Assembly: GCF_017301335.1 (NCBI RefSeq)
Contig: NZ_CP071247.1
Span: 2,542,001-2,606,000, forward strand
Length of the DNA stretch: 64,000 nucleotides
Origin: Marinobacter salinisoli
GTDB taxonomy: Bacteria; Pseudomonadota; Gammaproteobacteria; Pseudomonadales; Oleiphilaceae
Direction: 5' to 3'
Numbering within the stretch: position 1 is the first letter of the stretch; every line of letters starts with the position of its first letter. Of this stretch, positions 1-8,607 are shown one piece after another. Both the position numbers and the translations under genes were made by a program. Below the pieces are notes generated by a model that had not been told where the DNA came from, made no database searches, and worked only from the letters and a program-made list of their open reading frames with translations.

Positions 1-257
1 AACGTTTTGTGAGCGAAATAGCGATGATAGAACCCGGTAATGGCGAACATTCTGACCAGGAAAAAGCCAACCGCGAAAACCAGGGCAAAGGTGCTTACGC
101 CGGTAAAGAAGGCCAGGAAGCACGCGAGATGCAAAAACAGGAACGGGATCACTCTGATCACATTAAACTGTCGTGACGATGTGTCGATGTGATCTGAACC
201 GGCTTCGGAGTCGAACCACCGCAGAATATTCAAAAGCCAGCCATTTGTTCGGGTCAT
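1..257 (-). CDS. Acyl-CoA (delta-9) fatty acid desaturase, N-terminal part, runs off the left edge
   Basis: Reading leftward from the ATG at 257-255 gives 85 residues with no stop before the window edge. After a polar N-terminus there are two hydrophobic stretches (about residues 36-51 and 55-76), then the first histidine box HRYFAH at residues 78-83. That hydrophobic-then-H(X4)H arrangement is typical of membrane di-iron acyl-CoA desaturases of the stearoyl-CoA type, which put a double bond into saturated acyl chains using O2 and electrons from a reductase or cytochrome. The other two histidine boxes lie outside the window, so identity rests on the first box and the N-terminal layout. The gene is divergent from the flavoprotein at 375 across a 117-bp gap that should hold both promoters. 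Confidence 0.8.
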   Translation of the reverse strand, partial: MTRTNGWLLNILRWFDSEAGSDHIDTSSRQFNVIRVIPFLFLHLACFLAFFTGVSTFALVFAVGFFLVRMFAITGFYHRYFAHKT

Positions 258-374
258 ACCCTGTACACCTTCCGTCGTCGAATTCAAAGTCGCCGGTATT
301 GTTTTGAGACTGATTCCGGCAGCATGTTCAAATGGTTATACGTTCAAACCTGTTATTTTGGATGCACCTGATCA

Positions 375-1394
375 ATGCCTAAACCAAATGAATTGTCACC
401 TTCGGTACGTCGCACTGCCATTGTTGGTTCAGGCGTGGCAGGCCTGACAGCAGGAATTCTCCTGAAGCAGGCCGGGCAGGAGGTAACCGTCTTCGAAAAA
501 AGCCGGGGCCCCGGAGGGCGTCTTGCCGCCAAGCGTGTTCCTGGAGGCTCGGCCGATATTGGCGCCCAGTACTTCACTGCCCGAAATCCGGCATTCCTTC
601 CTTTTCTTCGCCAGTACGCCGGCGAAGGCTGTTTCGATGTCTGGCAAGCTCGCCTTGGATTCAGGGCGGAAAGCGGACAGTGGGGACAATTTCCGGAAGA
701 ATCCCGTTACGTTGGCTGCCCACGGATGACGGCAATAACCCGGGCACTTTCGGGTCATGTAACTGTGGTGTCTGAAACCCGCGTGGAGCGATTCGAACGG
801 CACGGTAACCGATGGCTTCTCTATGACACTCAGAATAGTTCACTCGGCGCTTTCGACCAGATCATCCTGACCGCGCCGCCGGCTCAGAGTCAGGATCTGC
901 TTGCGGCCAGCGGTTTGGCGCAGGAAGCCGAAAGTCTGGACGACCAGGTGAAGGCCATGTTGCCGTGTTGGGCGGTGGTGGCACACTTCGAAAAAGCCCC
1001 GTGGACCGATCACGACGGCATGCGAGTGGAGGACTCGGTGCTGTACTGGGTGGCCAATAATTCGAGTAAGCCCGGTCGCCAAGACGATGGCCAATGGTGG
1101 GTGCTGCACGCTAATCCGCAGTGGAGCCAGGAACAGGTCGATGCGTCGCCGGAAGACGTCGCCAGTCAGGTGCTCTCAGCGTTCCGTGAGTTAATCGGGT
1201 ACGTCGATGAGCCGGATACCGTGCTGGCTCATCGCTGGTTGTATGCCCGATCGGAGGATGCTGAGCGTCCCGGACACCTGTGGTTTCCGGACCATCGCAT
1301 TGGCCTGGCCGGAGACTGGTTGAGCGGTGGGCGAGTGGAGGGTGCCTTCAACAGCGCTTGCAGCCTGATTGACGCCCTCATTGACGAACGCTGA
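375..1394 (+). CDS. NAD(P)/FAD-dependent oxidoreductase, renalase/amine-oxidase-like
   Basis: The 339-residue protein opens with a Rossmann FAD-binding motif, GSGVAG at residues 18-23, followed by the acidic residue and a GPGGR segment (about 41-50) seen in amine-oxidase-fold flavoproteins. The C-terminus contains the second FAD-contact region (GLAGDWLSGGRVEGA), as in renalase-like bacterial proteins. Such proteins are soluble and oxidise small amines or reduced nicotinamide isomers, but the substrate here is not evident. No signal peptide is seen. It is a monocistronic unit, convergent with the HD protein across only 20 bp. Family assignment is firm and substrate assignment is not. Confidence 0.8.
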   Translation: MPKPNELSPSVRRTAIVGSGVAGLTAGILLKQAGQEVTVFEKSRGPGGRLAAKRVPGGSADIGAQYFTARNPAFLPFLRQYAGEGCFDVWQARLGFRAESGQWGQFPEESRYVGCPRMTAITRALSGHVTVVSETRVERFERHGNRWLLYDTQNSSLGAFDQIILTAPPAQSQDLLAASGLAQEAESLDDQVKAMLPCWAVVAHFEKAPWTDHDGMRVEDSVLYWVANNSSKPGRQDDGQWWVLHANPQWSQEQVDASPEDVASQVLSAFRELIGYVDEPDTVLAHRWLYARSEDAERPGHLWFPDHRIGLAGDWLSGGRVEGAFNSACSLIDALIDER

Positions 1395-1414
1395 CGCTAC
1401 CCAGGGCATGATAG

Positions 1415-2878
1415 TCAGTTCTTGATCGGCGACGGGCGTGTGTAGAAGTGCGTGATGGTGCCGTCGCGGAACTTGCTGAAAAACGCACTCACGTCGGTAA
1501 TTTTGTGCAGCGACCTCGACCGGTTGATCGGATCACGGGTGAGTACTTTAATGCCGTTGAAGTTGTCCTGAATGTTCGAGAAACGGGCTCTCATGGAGCA
1601 GGTAACGACGTCCTCAGGTTTCAGACCAAGCGCACTGGCCAACCAGGTGGCATGGTCAACGATGCCGGCCTCGCTCAGGTCTTCCCGGGTATCCAGATGA
1701 TTCAGCTTGACCCGATTGACGATGCAGAAGGAGTAGCTGGCAGGATTCTTTCGGGCTTCTTTACGGAAGGCTTCCCAGAAGAAGTTGTCGGTCAGTTCCG
1801 CGAAGAAATCCATATTGCTCAGGCAGGTATCCACCCAGTCGAAATTCTCCGGGTCTTCGAGTACTTCATTGATGGCTTCCCGCAGAAGCCAGTCGAAGCC
1901 GAGGGCGGTTTTGTGGGCGTAGACTTTGCGGTACATCTGGTGGCGGCTGTAGACAAAATCCTCCAACGCGCCGAGACCTTTTTGGGTTATCGCCAGCCCC
2001 AGCCAGGGCTCTGATACATTCCACCCGAAACGGAGGTTGCTCAACAGATGGTCAAGGTTGAAACCACCGATGGTGACGGAGGAGTGAAATCCGTCCCTGA
2101 GCATATAGTCCGCCCGATCGGCGTCGATTTCGCCGGAAACAATCGATTTCAGGAGGTCCCTCACCATTCGCGGTATGTCCGTACCGCTCATTGCATCGGA
2201 CCGGGCTTCCGGACCGGCAATAAATTCCCAGAAGGTGTGGGCGTGTTTCCGGAAAGCGTCACTGGGGCTGACTTCAGTGGTCTCCATGATACTGATAACG
2301 TCCCGGGCGAACAGGCCCGCGCCGGCGAGGTCTACAGCGGACAAAACCTCATGGGCAACGCGTACGGAATAGTGCTCGTGCTCCAGCTCTTCTGGTTCCC
2401 GGCTGTGATAGATCGAGGCGTCCATGCCTTGCCACAGATCCGCAAAGCGTTCCGGGCGTGACATCAGTTCGCGGATGCGCCGGGCCCTGGTGAACTGATG
2501 CGAAAAACTAGAGTGGCCACTATCGTGCAACAGGCAGCCGAGCCGGATGATCTTGGCAAGGTAATCAATGGCGTCGAGCTGGCTCAGGCTGAGATCTGCG
2601 CACTCACTGAGCTTTCGCTCTCTCAGGTACGCATCGATCATCGACCGAAACATACGGGTTCCCACGTGCATGACGCCAATACTGTGCAAAAAACGGGAGT
2701 GAGTCGCACCGGGGAATACCAGGCTCAGAATGTCGTTCTGACAAATATTACGGAGACGTTGGAACAGAGGGTGATCAATGACCTGGATTTCATGCCGATA
2801 GAGCGGAATCCCACCGTGAACTGGATCCATGATGAGCTTGTCATAGGCGCCAAGCAAGTCGTTCACTGCACGTCTCAT
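1415..2878 (-). CDS. HD-domain metal-dependent phosphohydrolase (dNTPase-like)
   Basis: A 487-residue protein with an N-terminal HD domain: H60 and H65 in THSRFLHS, the HD pair H118-D119 in LLHDSGHSSFSH, and a downstream Asp in GEIDADRADYML, together forming the usual H...HD...D metal site. The layout matches the family related to dGTP triphosphohydrolases and SAMHD1, which hydrolyse nucleotides or other phosphoesters. The second half is family-specific and gives no further hint of substrate. It reads leftward, divergent from the response regulator gene at 2993 over a 114-bp gap, and convergent with the flavoprotein. Soluble and cytosolic. The substrate is unknown. Confidence 0.8.
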   Translation of the reverse strand: MRRAVNDLLGAYDKLIMDPVHGGIPLYRHEIQVIDHPLFQRLRNICQNDILSLVFPGATHSRFLHSIGVMHVGTRMFRSMIDAYLRERKLSECADLSLSQLDAIDYLAKIIRLGCLLHDSGHSSFSHQFTRARRIRELMSRPERFADLWQGMDASIYHSREPEELEHEHYSVRVAHEVLSAVDLAGAGLFARDVISIMETTEVSPSDAFRKHAHTFWEFIAGPEARSDAMSGTDIPRMVRDLLKSIVSGEIDADRADYMLRDGFHSSVTIGGFNLDHLLSNLRFGWNVSEPWLGLAITQKGLGALEDFVYSRHQMYRKVYAHKTALGFDWLLREAINEVLEDPENFDWVDTCLSNMDFFAELTDNFFWEAFRKEARKNPASYSFCIVNRVKLNHLDTREDLSEAGIVDHATWLASALGLKPEDVVTCSMRARFSNIQDNFNGIKVLTRDPINRSRSLHKITDVSAFFSKFRDGTITHFYTRPSPIKN

Positions 2879-2992
2879 GTCGCTGAATCTCCTGATTTGG
2901 CGAAACAGCCCTTGTTATATCACAGAGCCGTGCCAGAATAGGCTTAGTATTGTCATTTTCTTGTTTATCGCTGGTAGCTTAGGGCAACAGCC

Positions 2993-4204
2993 ATGACCTC
3001 GCGCACCGAGCGCATTCTAATAATCGACGCCGATGAAACGGCCCGAACCAACCTTGCCCACTATCTGGAAGCCCGCGGCTTTTATGTGTCCGGATTCGCC
3101 GATGTTGTCTCTGCCGAGGCAGTGTTTGTTGAGGGGATTCCAGACGTAATCTTTGTCGACCTTCCACCGGATACGATCCGGGAGCTGGCGAACCGGCTTG
3201 AAGAGGCGGAGAGCTTCACGCCGATTGTTTGCTGTTCGGCTGGCAGAACGAGTGCAGACGTGGTCGCTGCGCTTCGGGCGGGGGCCTCAGACTTCCTGCT
3301 CAAGCCCTGTAAAGGCGACAAGGCCGCATTGGATGACGTCATCGAAAAGCTGTTTGACCGGGTGCGGGTCAATCGACTGAATCAGCTTTACCGGCAGGAA
3401 CTCGAAGAAGCCAATCGGGATCTGCGCAATGGCATCGCAGAGCTGAGGGCCGATCAGCGCGCCGGTCGCAAGGTTCAGCTCAAAATGTTGCCCGACCGCG
3501 AGCAGGACATTGTGGGTCTGCACGTGGAGCATCTGATCAAACCGTCGCTCTACCTTAGCGGTGATTTCCTGGATTATTTTCAGATTACCGAAGACCAGGT
3601 TCTGGTCTATATTGCTGACGTTTCAGGGCATGGTGCCAGTTCGGCGTTCGTAACCGTTTTGCTCAAGAACCTGACTAACCGCCTGCAGCGCAATCTGCGT
3701 CGTGGATCCAGCGACGATATTCTTTATCCCCAGCGGTTTCTAGAGCGGATCAATTCGGAATTGCTGGATACAGGGCTGGGTAAACACGTAACGGTATTCG
3801 TTGGCCTGATTTCACTCAGCAAGCGTACGTTAACCTACGCCGTTGGGGCGCATTTCCCGATGCCCATTCTGTCGTTTGAGGGGGGCACCACCGCGTTTCT
3901 TGAGGGGAGTGGTCTTCCGGTGGGATTGTTTGAAAGTCCTGAGTGGGAGGTTTACGAGACCCCTCTGGACAAACCATTCCACCTGATTCTGTTCTCTGAC
4001 GGCATTCTCGAGGTGATTCGGGCCCGGGGACTTGACGATAAGGAGAAGACGTTACTTGAACTCGTGTCAGGTGGGCGTCACACTATCGCCTCTTTAAATG
4101 AGGCTCTTAATCTCGACGAGATCACGGAATTACCTGACGATATAGCTATCGTTTCGGTGACTGATACCTTGAATACGTCAGATTCCCCGTCGTCGACCGA
4201 GTGA
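2993..4204 (+). CDS. Response regulator with C-terminal PP2C (SpoIIE-type) phosphatase, RssB/CrsR-like
   Basis: 403 residues. The N-terminal receiver domain (1-120) has acidic residues at the end of beta-1 (LIIDADE), the phospho-acceptor D56 (VIFVD) and the conserved lysine K104 (FLLKPC). A helical linker (about 125-165) leads to a PP2C phosphatase domain with metal-binding segments SGDFLDYF, ADVSGHG and FSDGILE. In related bacteria such phosphatases dephosphorylate an anti-sigma-factor antagonist and so control a sigma factor by partner switching; Shewanella CrsR acting on CrsA and RpoS is the closest precedent I know. The next gene is a STAS antagonist that overlaps this stop codon if translated from its GTG, which fits. 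No serine-kinase domain is present in this protein. Confidence 0.88.
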   Translation: MTSRTERILIIDADETARTNLAHYLEARGFYVSGFADVVSAEAVFVEGIPDVIFVDLPPDTIRELANRLEEAESFTPIVCCSAGRTSADVVAALRAGASDFLLKPCKGDKAALDDVIEKLFDRVRVNRLNQLYRQELEEANRDLRNGIAELRADQRAGRKVQLKMLPDREQDIVGLHVEHLIKPSLYLSGDFLDYFQITEDQVLVYIADVSGHGASSAFVTVLLKNLTNRLQRNLRRGSSDDILYPQRFLERINSELLDTGLGKHVTVFVGLISLSKRTLTYAVGAHFPMPILSFEGGTTAFLEGSGLPVGLFESPEWEVYETPLDKPFHLILFSDGILEVIRARGLDDKEKTLLELVSGGRHTIASLNEALNLDEITELPDDIAIVSVTDTLNTSDSPSSTE

Positions 4205-4218
4205 CAGTGTGGAGCATA

Positions 4219-4710
4219 ATGGCTGGTTATAAGATCCTGCAGGCTGAAAGCCAGGGCATTTATGTCCTGAAGTTTATCGGGGAAATTCGCCTGAATCTGT
4301 GTTCAACGCTGGATAATCTGGTGGAATCCATCACCCGAGACCCCCAGTTCAAGACCGTGGTGATCGACCTTACCGAAACTGAGGTCATCGACAGCACCAC
4401 GCTCGGTCTGCTTGCTAAAATCGCAATGGCAGCCCAGCAGCAAAGCCACTTCCTGCCCACACTCATCTCCACCAACCCCGATGTAACCCGCATCATCACG
4501 TCCATGGGGTTCGACAAAATCTTCATCATTGTCCGCGAACCCGCATCCCGAATCGAAGAGCTTGAGGAAATTCCCGTTCTGAAAGCCAGCGAACAACAGG
4601 TTCGTGACAAGGTGCTGGATGCTCACAAGGTTCTGATGGGGCTAAATAGCCGTAACAGAGAAGAATTCAAGAATCTGGTGCAGGCGCTGGAGTGCGAAGA
4701 GCCAAGTTGA
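4219..4710 (+). CDS. STAS-domain anti-sigma factor antagonist
   Basis: From the ATG at 4219 the protein is 163 residues; an in-frame GTG at 4201 would overlap the preceding stop but adds only six residues. The first ~105 residues form a STAS domain with the diagnostic segment EVIDSTTLGLLAKIA, in which the serine after Asp is the residue phosphorylated in SpoIIAA/RsbV-type antagonists. A helical tail of about 50 residues follows. It is translationally linked to the phosphatase upstream, so it is the probable substrate. It would bind a kinase/anti-sigma factor when dephosphorylated. That kinase is not encoded in this window. Confidence 0.85.
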   Translation: MAGYKILQAESQGIYVLKFIGEIRLNLCSTLDNLVESITRDPQFKTVVIDLTETEVIDSTTLGLLAKIAMAAQQQSHFLPTLISTNPDVTRIITSMGFDKIFIIVREPASRIEELEEIPVLKASEQQVRDKVLDAHKVLMGLNSRNREEFKNLVQALECEEPS

Positions 4711-4775
4711 ATGGCGCAAACCGCTGCCTGAACCTAATCGGGTGTTCACCCAGACCATAACAACACGGATTAGCT

Positions 4776-5843
4776 ATGCCGGAATCAAACTCGCCCCAAA
4801 AAAACGGGGCAAAGGGAGCAGCCCACGACGTTGCGGTGCTTGGTGGTGGCAGCTTCGGTACTGCCATGGCGAAGGTACTTGGAGAAAACGGTCATACCGT
4901 GCATTTCTGGATGCGGGACCAAAAGCAGGCCGCAGAAATCGAGGCTACAGGGGTAAACAGCCGCTACATGCCCGGTGTGGAGCTCAGCGGTGATATCCAG
5001 CCAACCACCGATATGGCGTCGGCCATCGCCAACGCCGAAATTGTGTTTGTCGCCATTCCCAGTAAGGCTTTTCGGGCCGTAATCAGACAGCACAAGTCTG
5101 ATTTTCGCGATGGTCAGATTGTCATCAGTCTGACCAAGGGTATTGAGCGGGACGGATTCAAGCTGATGTCGGAAATCCTTCAGGAGGAGATTCCGCGTTG
5201 TCGTATCGGCGTGCTCAGTGGCCCAAACCTGGCGGCGGAGATTGCCGCCCGCGACCTGACCGCCACGGTCATTGCCGCCAAGGATCCTGAGGTTCGTCGC
5301 ACGGTTCAGGATCTGCTTGGTTGTGAATACTTTCGCGTCTATGCCAACGTCGATGTCTATGGTGTTGAGCTCGCGGGGGCGCTGAAAAACATCTATGCCA
5401 TCGTTGCCGGCCTGGCTGAGGCCCTGGAAATGGGCGAAAACGCGCAAGCGATGCTGATCACCCGCGGCCTGGCGGAGATGAGCCGGTTTGCGGTCAGTCT
5501 TGGAGCCAATCCCATGACCTTTATGGGGCTGGCAGGTGTGGGCGACCTGATCGTGACCTGTACGTCGTCCAAAAGCCGTAATTTCCGGGTTGGGCACGCC
5601 GTCGGCAAAGGAAAATCCCTGGATGAGGCCGTGAAGGAGCTGGGGCAGGTGGCGGAAGGCATCTATACCTTGGAGCTGGTGAAAGAGAAGGCTGAAAGCG
5701 TCGGCATTTATATGCCCCTGGTTCGCGGGTTGTATGAAATTCTCTATGGCTCTGCCTCGATCAGAGCCGTCATTAATAGCCTGATGATGGCAGTTCAGAA
5801 CTCCGACGTGGAGTTCATTCTGCCGCGTACCATCAGTCAGTGA
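4776..5843 (+). CDS. gpsA: Glycerol-3-phosphate dehydrogenase [NAD(P)+]
   Basis: 355 residues. It reduces dihydroxyacetone phosphate to sn-glycerol-3-phosphate, the entry point for phospholipid synthesis, in the cytosol. The NAD-binding motif is VLGGGSFGTAMA (about residues 22-33), the catalytic lysine lies in GALKNIYAIVAG, and the family segments GLAGVGDLIVTC and KSRNFRVG are intact. About 16 extra polar residues precede the Rossmann fold, which suggests the true start could be slightly downstream, although no other ATG lies between. It heads a rightward group with sixA (20-bp gap), the radical SAM gene and a DUF1285 gene. Confidence 0.95.
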   Translation: MPESNSPQKNGAKGAAHDVAVLGGGSFGTAMAKVLGENGHTVHFWMRDQKQAAEIEATGVNSRYMPGVELSGDIQPTTDMASAIANAEIVFVAIPSKAFRAVIRQHKSDFRDGQIVISLTKGIERDGFKLMSEILQEEIPRCRIGVLSGPNLAAEIAARDLTATVIAAKDPEVRRTVQDLLGCEYFRVYANVDVYGVELAGALKNIYAIVAGLAEALEMGENAQAMLITRGLAEMSRFAVSLGANPMTFMGLAGVGDLIVTCTSSKSRNFRVGHAVGKGKSLDEAVKELGQVAEGIYTLELVKEKAESVGIYMPLVRGLYEILYGSASIRAVINSLMMAVQNSDVEFILPRTISQ

Positions 5844-5862
5844 CGGGAGGCGGCAGCGGCAA

Positions 5863-6312
5863 ATGGAACTGTTCATCATGCGCCATGGCGAGGCTGGCTG
5901 GCATACGCTGGATAATCAGCGCGAATTGACCGAGGCCGGTCGATATCAGGTCGCTGAAGTCGCGGCGCAGATCGCTGAGTCCGAGTGGCGCCCCCGTATA
6001 ATCTGGAGCAGCCCTTTCGTGCGCGCGCGGCAAACCGCGGCCATCGTGTCTGAAATCCTCAATTGCCCGGTCGAAGAGCGTGAATTTTTGACGCCGGATG
6101 ATGATCCCGGGCAGTGCCTGGATGCTCTGCTGGAAACGGACGAATATCCGCTCATGCTTGTTTCCCACATGCCCTTCGTGGGTGGCTTTTCGACACTGCT
6201 GGTGGATGGCCATCGGCGCGGCATTCCGTTTATGACGGCCCAGGCGGTGCTGCTCGACCTTCCTGTTGTCGGTCCGGGTTGTGCCGACTTGAAAGACCAG
6301 TTTTTGCCCTGA
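5863..6312 (+). CDS. sixA: Phosphohistidine phosphatase SixA
   Basis: 149 residues, the usual short length of SixA. The histidine-phosphatase motif RHGEA is at residues 8-12 and the second catalytic histidine lies in LVSHMPFVGG. SixA removes phosphate from histidine, in E. coli from the ArcB HPt domain and the nitrogen phosphotransferase protein NPr. A Shine-Dalgarno-like GGGAGG sits just before the ATG, 10-20 bases after the gpsA stop, so the two genes are probably cotranscribed. Substrate in this organism is inferred from the family. Confidence 0.9.
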   Translation: MELFIMRHGEAGWHTLDNQRELTEAGRYQVAEVAAQIAESEWRPRIIWSSPFVRARQTAAIVSEILNCPVEEREFLTPDDDPGQCLDALLETDEYPLMLVSHMPFVGGFSTLLVDGHRRGIPFMTAQAVLLDLPVVGPGCADLKDQFLP

Positions 6313-6353
6313 ATACATCTGCATGACACCCGTATTTGAGACCGTTCAACGCT

Positions 6354-7250
6354 ATGTACAGTTTTCCGATTGATTACATCGAACCGGTTTTTCGCCCGCC
6401 CAGCGAGGCAAAATCCCTGATTTTGCCGGTGACGAATGGCTGTTCATGGAATAAATGCACTTTCTGTGAAATGTATACTCAGCCGCAAAAGAAGTTTCGT
6501 GCCCGAAAGCCTGAGCAGATTCGCGCCGATATCGATAAGGCTGCGCGAGCCCTCGGGGGAGTCAAGCGGGTATTCCTTGCGGATGGCGACGCCATGGTAT
6601 TGCCGACACGCCGTCTACTTGAAATTCTCACTGATCTGAAATCTGCATTCCCGGGCCTTGAGCGCGTTTCAAGCTACTGCCTGCCACGCAACCTCGCGAA
6701 AAAGACGGTGCAAGAATTGAAGCAGCTACGTGAAGCAGGCCTCCAGATGCTCTACGTGGGAATGGAATCCGGTGACGATGAGGTTTTGCGACGAGTCAAT
6801 AAAGGTGAGACCTGGGAGTCGACTCGCTCCGCGCTGCTGAAAATTCGGGAGGCCGGGCTGACAAGCTCGGTGATGGTCCTGAATGGTCTGGGCGGCGAAG
6901 TCCTGTCGCGCCAGCATGCGGTCAATACCGCAACGCTGTGCAATGAAGCCCAACCCGATTATCTGTCCACCCTTGTTGTCAGCTTTCCGCAAGGCGAAGA
7001 ACGCTTCCGGGAAGGATTCGGCAACGATTTCGTGCCGCTGTCCCAGCAGGGGCTGTTCGAGGAGATTCGGGTCTTTCTCGAGCATCTTGAGCTCGAAAAT
7101 ACTGTGTTCAGAAGCGATCACGCGTCTAATTATCTGGTACTGAAGGGCATTCTTGGTCGCGACAAGCGGCAGATGCTCGAACAAATTCGCCTTGCCATCA
7201 CCAGTCCGGGCGCGGTCCCACTTCGGGCTGAATGGATGCGCGGCCTGTAA
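6354..7250 (+). CDS. Radical SAM protein of unknown substrate
   Basis: 298 residues from the ATG at 6354; an in-frame TTG at 6336 would add six residues but neither has a clear Shine-Dalgarno site. The cluster-binding motif is NGCSWNKCTFC, which is CX4CX2C rather than the canonical CX3CX2C. Downstream, GMESGDDEVLRRVNKGE matches the SAM-contact region of BchE/HemN-like radical SAM enzymes, and VMVLNGLGGE follows in the barrel. There is no separate cobalamin or C-terminal domain. It lies between sixA and a DUF1285 gene and is probably in the same transcript. Function is unknown. Confidence 0.8.
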   Translation: MYSFPIDYIEPVFRPPSEAKSLILPVTNGCSWNKCTFCEMYTQPQKKFRARKPEQIRADIDKAARALGGVKRVFLADGDAMVLPTRRLLEILTDLKSAFPGLERVSSYCLPRNLAKKTVQELKQLREAGLQMLYVGMESGDDEVLRRVNKGETWESTRSALLKIREAGLTSSVMVLNGLGGEVLSRQHAVNTATLCNEAQPDYLSTLVVSFPQGEERFREGFGNDFVPLSQQGLFEEIRVFLEHLELENTVFRSDHASNYLVLKGILGRDKRQMLEQIRLAITSPGAVPLRAEWMRGL

Positions 7251-7269
7251 CTCACAACAAGGTGACAGT

Positions 7270-7836
7270 ATGAGCATGGAGCCGGAAGGTCTGGCGACGC
7301 GTGTTGGTGATGCCATCAAGCAGATGGGCAGTCCGCCTCTGGATCAGTGGCATCCTGAATTGTCTGGGGTGATGGATATGCGCATCCATCGGGACGGCCA
7401 GTGGTTTTACCGGAACGAACCTATCAAGCGAGAGGCAATCGTCAGGTTGTTCTCCAGTATTCTGCGCCGGGAGGCCGACGGCGAATTCTATCTGGTCACA
7501 CCGGTTGAGAAGTGGCGGATTCAGGTTGATGACGCTCCGCTGCTGGCGCACTCCCTGGAAGTCAGCGGGGAGGGCAGGAGCCAGGTAATGACCCTGAGAA
7601 CCAACGTTGGCGAGGTTCTTCAGCTTGGCAGCGCGCATCCCCTGGAAGTTGGCAGCTACGAGGGCTCTGGTGAGCCCCGGCCGGTTGTCTGGGTTCGCCA
7701 TGGCGTGGAGGCCCGCCTTGTGACCGCCGCCTATTACGAATTGGCGGAACATGTTGTTGAAGAGTGTTATGAGGGCCGATCCGTGTTCGGAGTCTATAGC
7801 GCAGGTGAATTCTTCGCGATTGCCGAAGGTGGTTGA
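7270..7836 (+). CDS. DUF1285 family protein
   Basis: 188 residues from the ATG at 7270, where GGTGACAG gives a modest ribosome site 19 bp after the radical SAM stop. The segment HPELSGVMDMRIHRDGQWFY near residue 30-50 and PIKREAIVRLFSSILRREADGEFYLVTP are typical of DUF1285, a small cytosolic family of two similar beta-rich domains with no established role. No membrane segment or signal peptide. It closes the gpsA-sixA-radical SAM group; a ~200-bp gap to slyD follows. Confidence 0.8.
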   Translation: MSMEPEGLATRVGDAIKQMGSPPLDQWHPELSGVMDMRIHRDGQWFYRNEPIKREAIVRLFSSILRREADGEFYLVTPVEKWRIQVDDAPLLAHSLEVSGEGRSQVMTLRTNVGEVLQLGSAHPLEVGSYEGSGEPRPVVWVRHGVEARLVTAAYYELAEHVVEECYEGRSVFGVYSAGEFFAIAEGG

Positions 7837-8032
7837 AAACCCCTACGCCGGCCCCATGATAAACGGTAGAAAACGTAAAGTGTCCATTGTTACACTGTGC
7901 TTTCTATCTTGTTATGAGAGTTTATAACGAGGCTTGGTGGTCGTTAGATCCTCTGTTCAGTGAGGCTGTCCAAGATCAGATTCGATTACCCAAACATACT
8001 CAAACAGTCATTACGACCCGCAAGGAGATCCC

Positions 8033-8494
8033 ATGGCCCAACCTCGTGTTGTCACCATCCATTACACGCTCACCAATGATCAGGGAGAGCAGCTCGACTC
8101 CTCCCGTGTTGACGGTCGTGAGCCGCTGTCTTACCTGGAAGGTGCGCAAAACATCATCGGCGGACTCGAAAACGCTCTGCAGGAAAAGCAGGCGGGTGAG
8201 CAGCTGAAAGTATCCGTAGATCCGGCTGAAGGCTACGGCGAGGTGAACGAAGAGCTGATTCAGCCGGTACCCCGTTCCGCTTTCGAAGGTGTTGATACCA
8301 TCGAGCCGGGCATGCAGTTCCAGGCGCAGACTCCGGGCGGCCCCCAGGTTGTTCGCGTTGTTGAAGTAGCTGAGGAAACCGTGACCATCGATGCCAACCA
8401 TCCGCTGGCAGGTCAGACTCTGCACTTCGACGTAGAAATCGTTGAGGCTCGCGAAGCGACGGATGAAGAGCAAGAGCACGGCCACGTGCACTAA
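8033..8494 (+). CDS. slyD: FKBP-type peptidyl-prolyl isomerase, SlyD-like
   Basis: 153 residues with the SlyD layout: a short FKBP core (VTIHYTLTNDQGEQLDSS, GLENALQEKQAGEQL) with the insert-in-flap chaperone domain (about 65-125, VDPAEGYGEVNEE ... AQTPGGPQVVRVVEV) and return to the FKBP strand. It speeds proline isomerisation and chaperones nascent chains in the cytosol. The metal-binding tail of E. coli SlyD is reduced here to HGHVH, so nickel handling is probably weak. AAGGAGAT precedes the ATG. The gene has its own upstream region (7837-8032) and a strong terminator. Confidence 0.9.
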   Translation: MAQPRVVTIHYTLTNDQGEQLDSSRVDGREPLSYLEGAQNIIGGLENALQEKQAGEQLKVSVDPAEGYGEVNEELIQPVPRSAFEGVDTIEPGMQFQAQTPGGPQVVRVVEVAEETVTIDANHPLAGQTLHFDVEIVEAREATDEEQEHGHVH

Positions 8495-8520
8495 GCCTTG
8501 TTCCGAAGCTTCGGCAAAAA

Positions 8521-8545
8521 CGGCTCCTTCGGGAGCCGTTTTTTT
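8521..8545 (+). terminator. Rho-independent terminator of slyD
   Basis: A perfect 7-bp stem CGGCTCC/GGAGCCG with a TTCG tetraloop is followed by seven T residues, 26 bases after the slyD stop codon. Confidence 0.93.
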
Positions 8546-8560
8546 GTCTCTGCATTGGTC

Positions 8561-8591
8561 AAAAAAAACGGCCCTCGCGAGGGCCGTTTTT
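8561..8591 (-). terminator. Terminator of the ETF-QO gene, works in both directions by structure
   Basis: An 18-bp perfect palindrome (CGGCCCTCG/CGAGGGCCG) is flanked by eight A on the left and five T on the right. Read leftward it gives a stem followed by eight U, just after the ETF-QO stop codon at 8608; read rightward it is a second terminator behind slyD. Confidence 0.88.
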
Positions 8592-8607
8592 CGTGCACGT
8601 AAACGAA

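Noticed and set aside
8561..8591. CRISPR-like or repeat element
   Set aside because: A single palindrome with A and T runs on its flanks; it is a bidirectional terminator.
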